The translations under genes were made by a program, and so were the position numbers. A stretch of DNA of 64,000 bases, from contig JAEMBT020000002.1 in NCBI GenBank assembly GCA_018873245.2, positions 4,730,001-4,794,000 of the forward strand, given 5' to 3'. The stretch is from Archegozetes longisetosus. Its lineage: Eukaryota; Arthropoda; Arachnida; Sarcoptiformes; Trhypochthoniidae. Of the stretch, positions 63,918 to 64,000 are shown piece after piece; within the stretch, counting starts at the first letter, position 1, and the number at the start of each line of letters is the position of its first letter. The notes beneath the pieces are model-generated. The model was not told the DNA's origin. It did not search any database and was given only the letters and a program-made list of their open reading frames with translations.

Positions 63918-64000
63918 ATGGAGGCTCTGATAAGTAGATTTAGTTTGAGTGAAGATCGAACTGAACTCATTGAAATAATCTCATCGATTCTTCAAATGTT
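63918..64000 (+). CDS. Possible 5' end of a gene running off the window
   Basis: An ATG at 63918 opens a frame that stays open to the last base (27 codons, MEALISRFSLSEDRTELIEI...). Its composition is coding-like: acidic and basic residues alternate with Leu/Ile as in a helical N-terminus, and the preceding 60 bp are richer in GC than the spacer. Too short to name. Confidence 0.35.
   Translation, partial: MEALISRFSLSEDRTELIEIISSILQM

Overview
The window is AT-rich animal nuclear DNA: spliceosomal GT..AG introns, long intergenic spacers, many short inverted-repeat elements and microsatellites. The best organism clue is the amylase gene near the right end. Its product matches the secreted group 4 (Der p 4 type) alpha-amylase of acariform mites, including the mite-style MIDSHD active-site segment. 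I therefore infer a sarcoptiform or related mite; this is inference from protein similarity alone.

Layout. 1-7.8 kb: no recognised gene, but several inverted-repeat DNA elements, including a 676-bp element with an 8-bp target duplication sitting inside another repeat. 7.9-8.2 kb: intronless RNase kappa (+). 9.2-10.6 kb: two-exon DEG/ENaC channel (-). 11.5-32.1 kb: one large receptor guanylate cyclase (-). Its 16 exons could all be placed with consistent phases, giving 1093 aa. Its introns hold microsatellites, unassigned ORFs and a coding-looking exon pair on the opposite strand. 32.1-39.4 kb: no recognised gene. 39.4-41.0 kb: small two-exon gene with a SERTA-like motif (-). 42.1-43.5 kb: three-exon cyclophilin with a possible alternative mitochondrial start (-). 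44.6-45.6 kb: secreted leucine-rich-repeat protein (+). 46.1-47.9 kb: six-exon MFS carrier of the OFA type (-), with a one-base frame break in exon 3.

48-60 kb is accessory in character. It holds copies of repeats, an intronless NB-ARC-like NTPase fragment that looks bacterial or symbiont-related, and a decayed second copy of the MFS gene. It also has a 527-bp terminal-inverted-repeat element and a broken FLYWCH/MULE transposase lying between inverted tandem-repeat arrays. A second copy of the MFS 5' flank at 59.5 kb suggests that an MFS duplication was split by transposon insertions. 60.4-62.4 kb: the complete four-exon alpha-amylase gene with TATA box and poly(A) signal. The last 83 bases may start another gene.

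The genes look like independent housekeeping, signalling and digestive loci, with no sign of an operon or shared pathway. The least ordinary content is the NB-ARC remnant, the transposon-split MFS duplication, and the nested or foldback elements.
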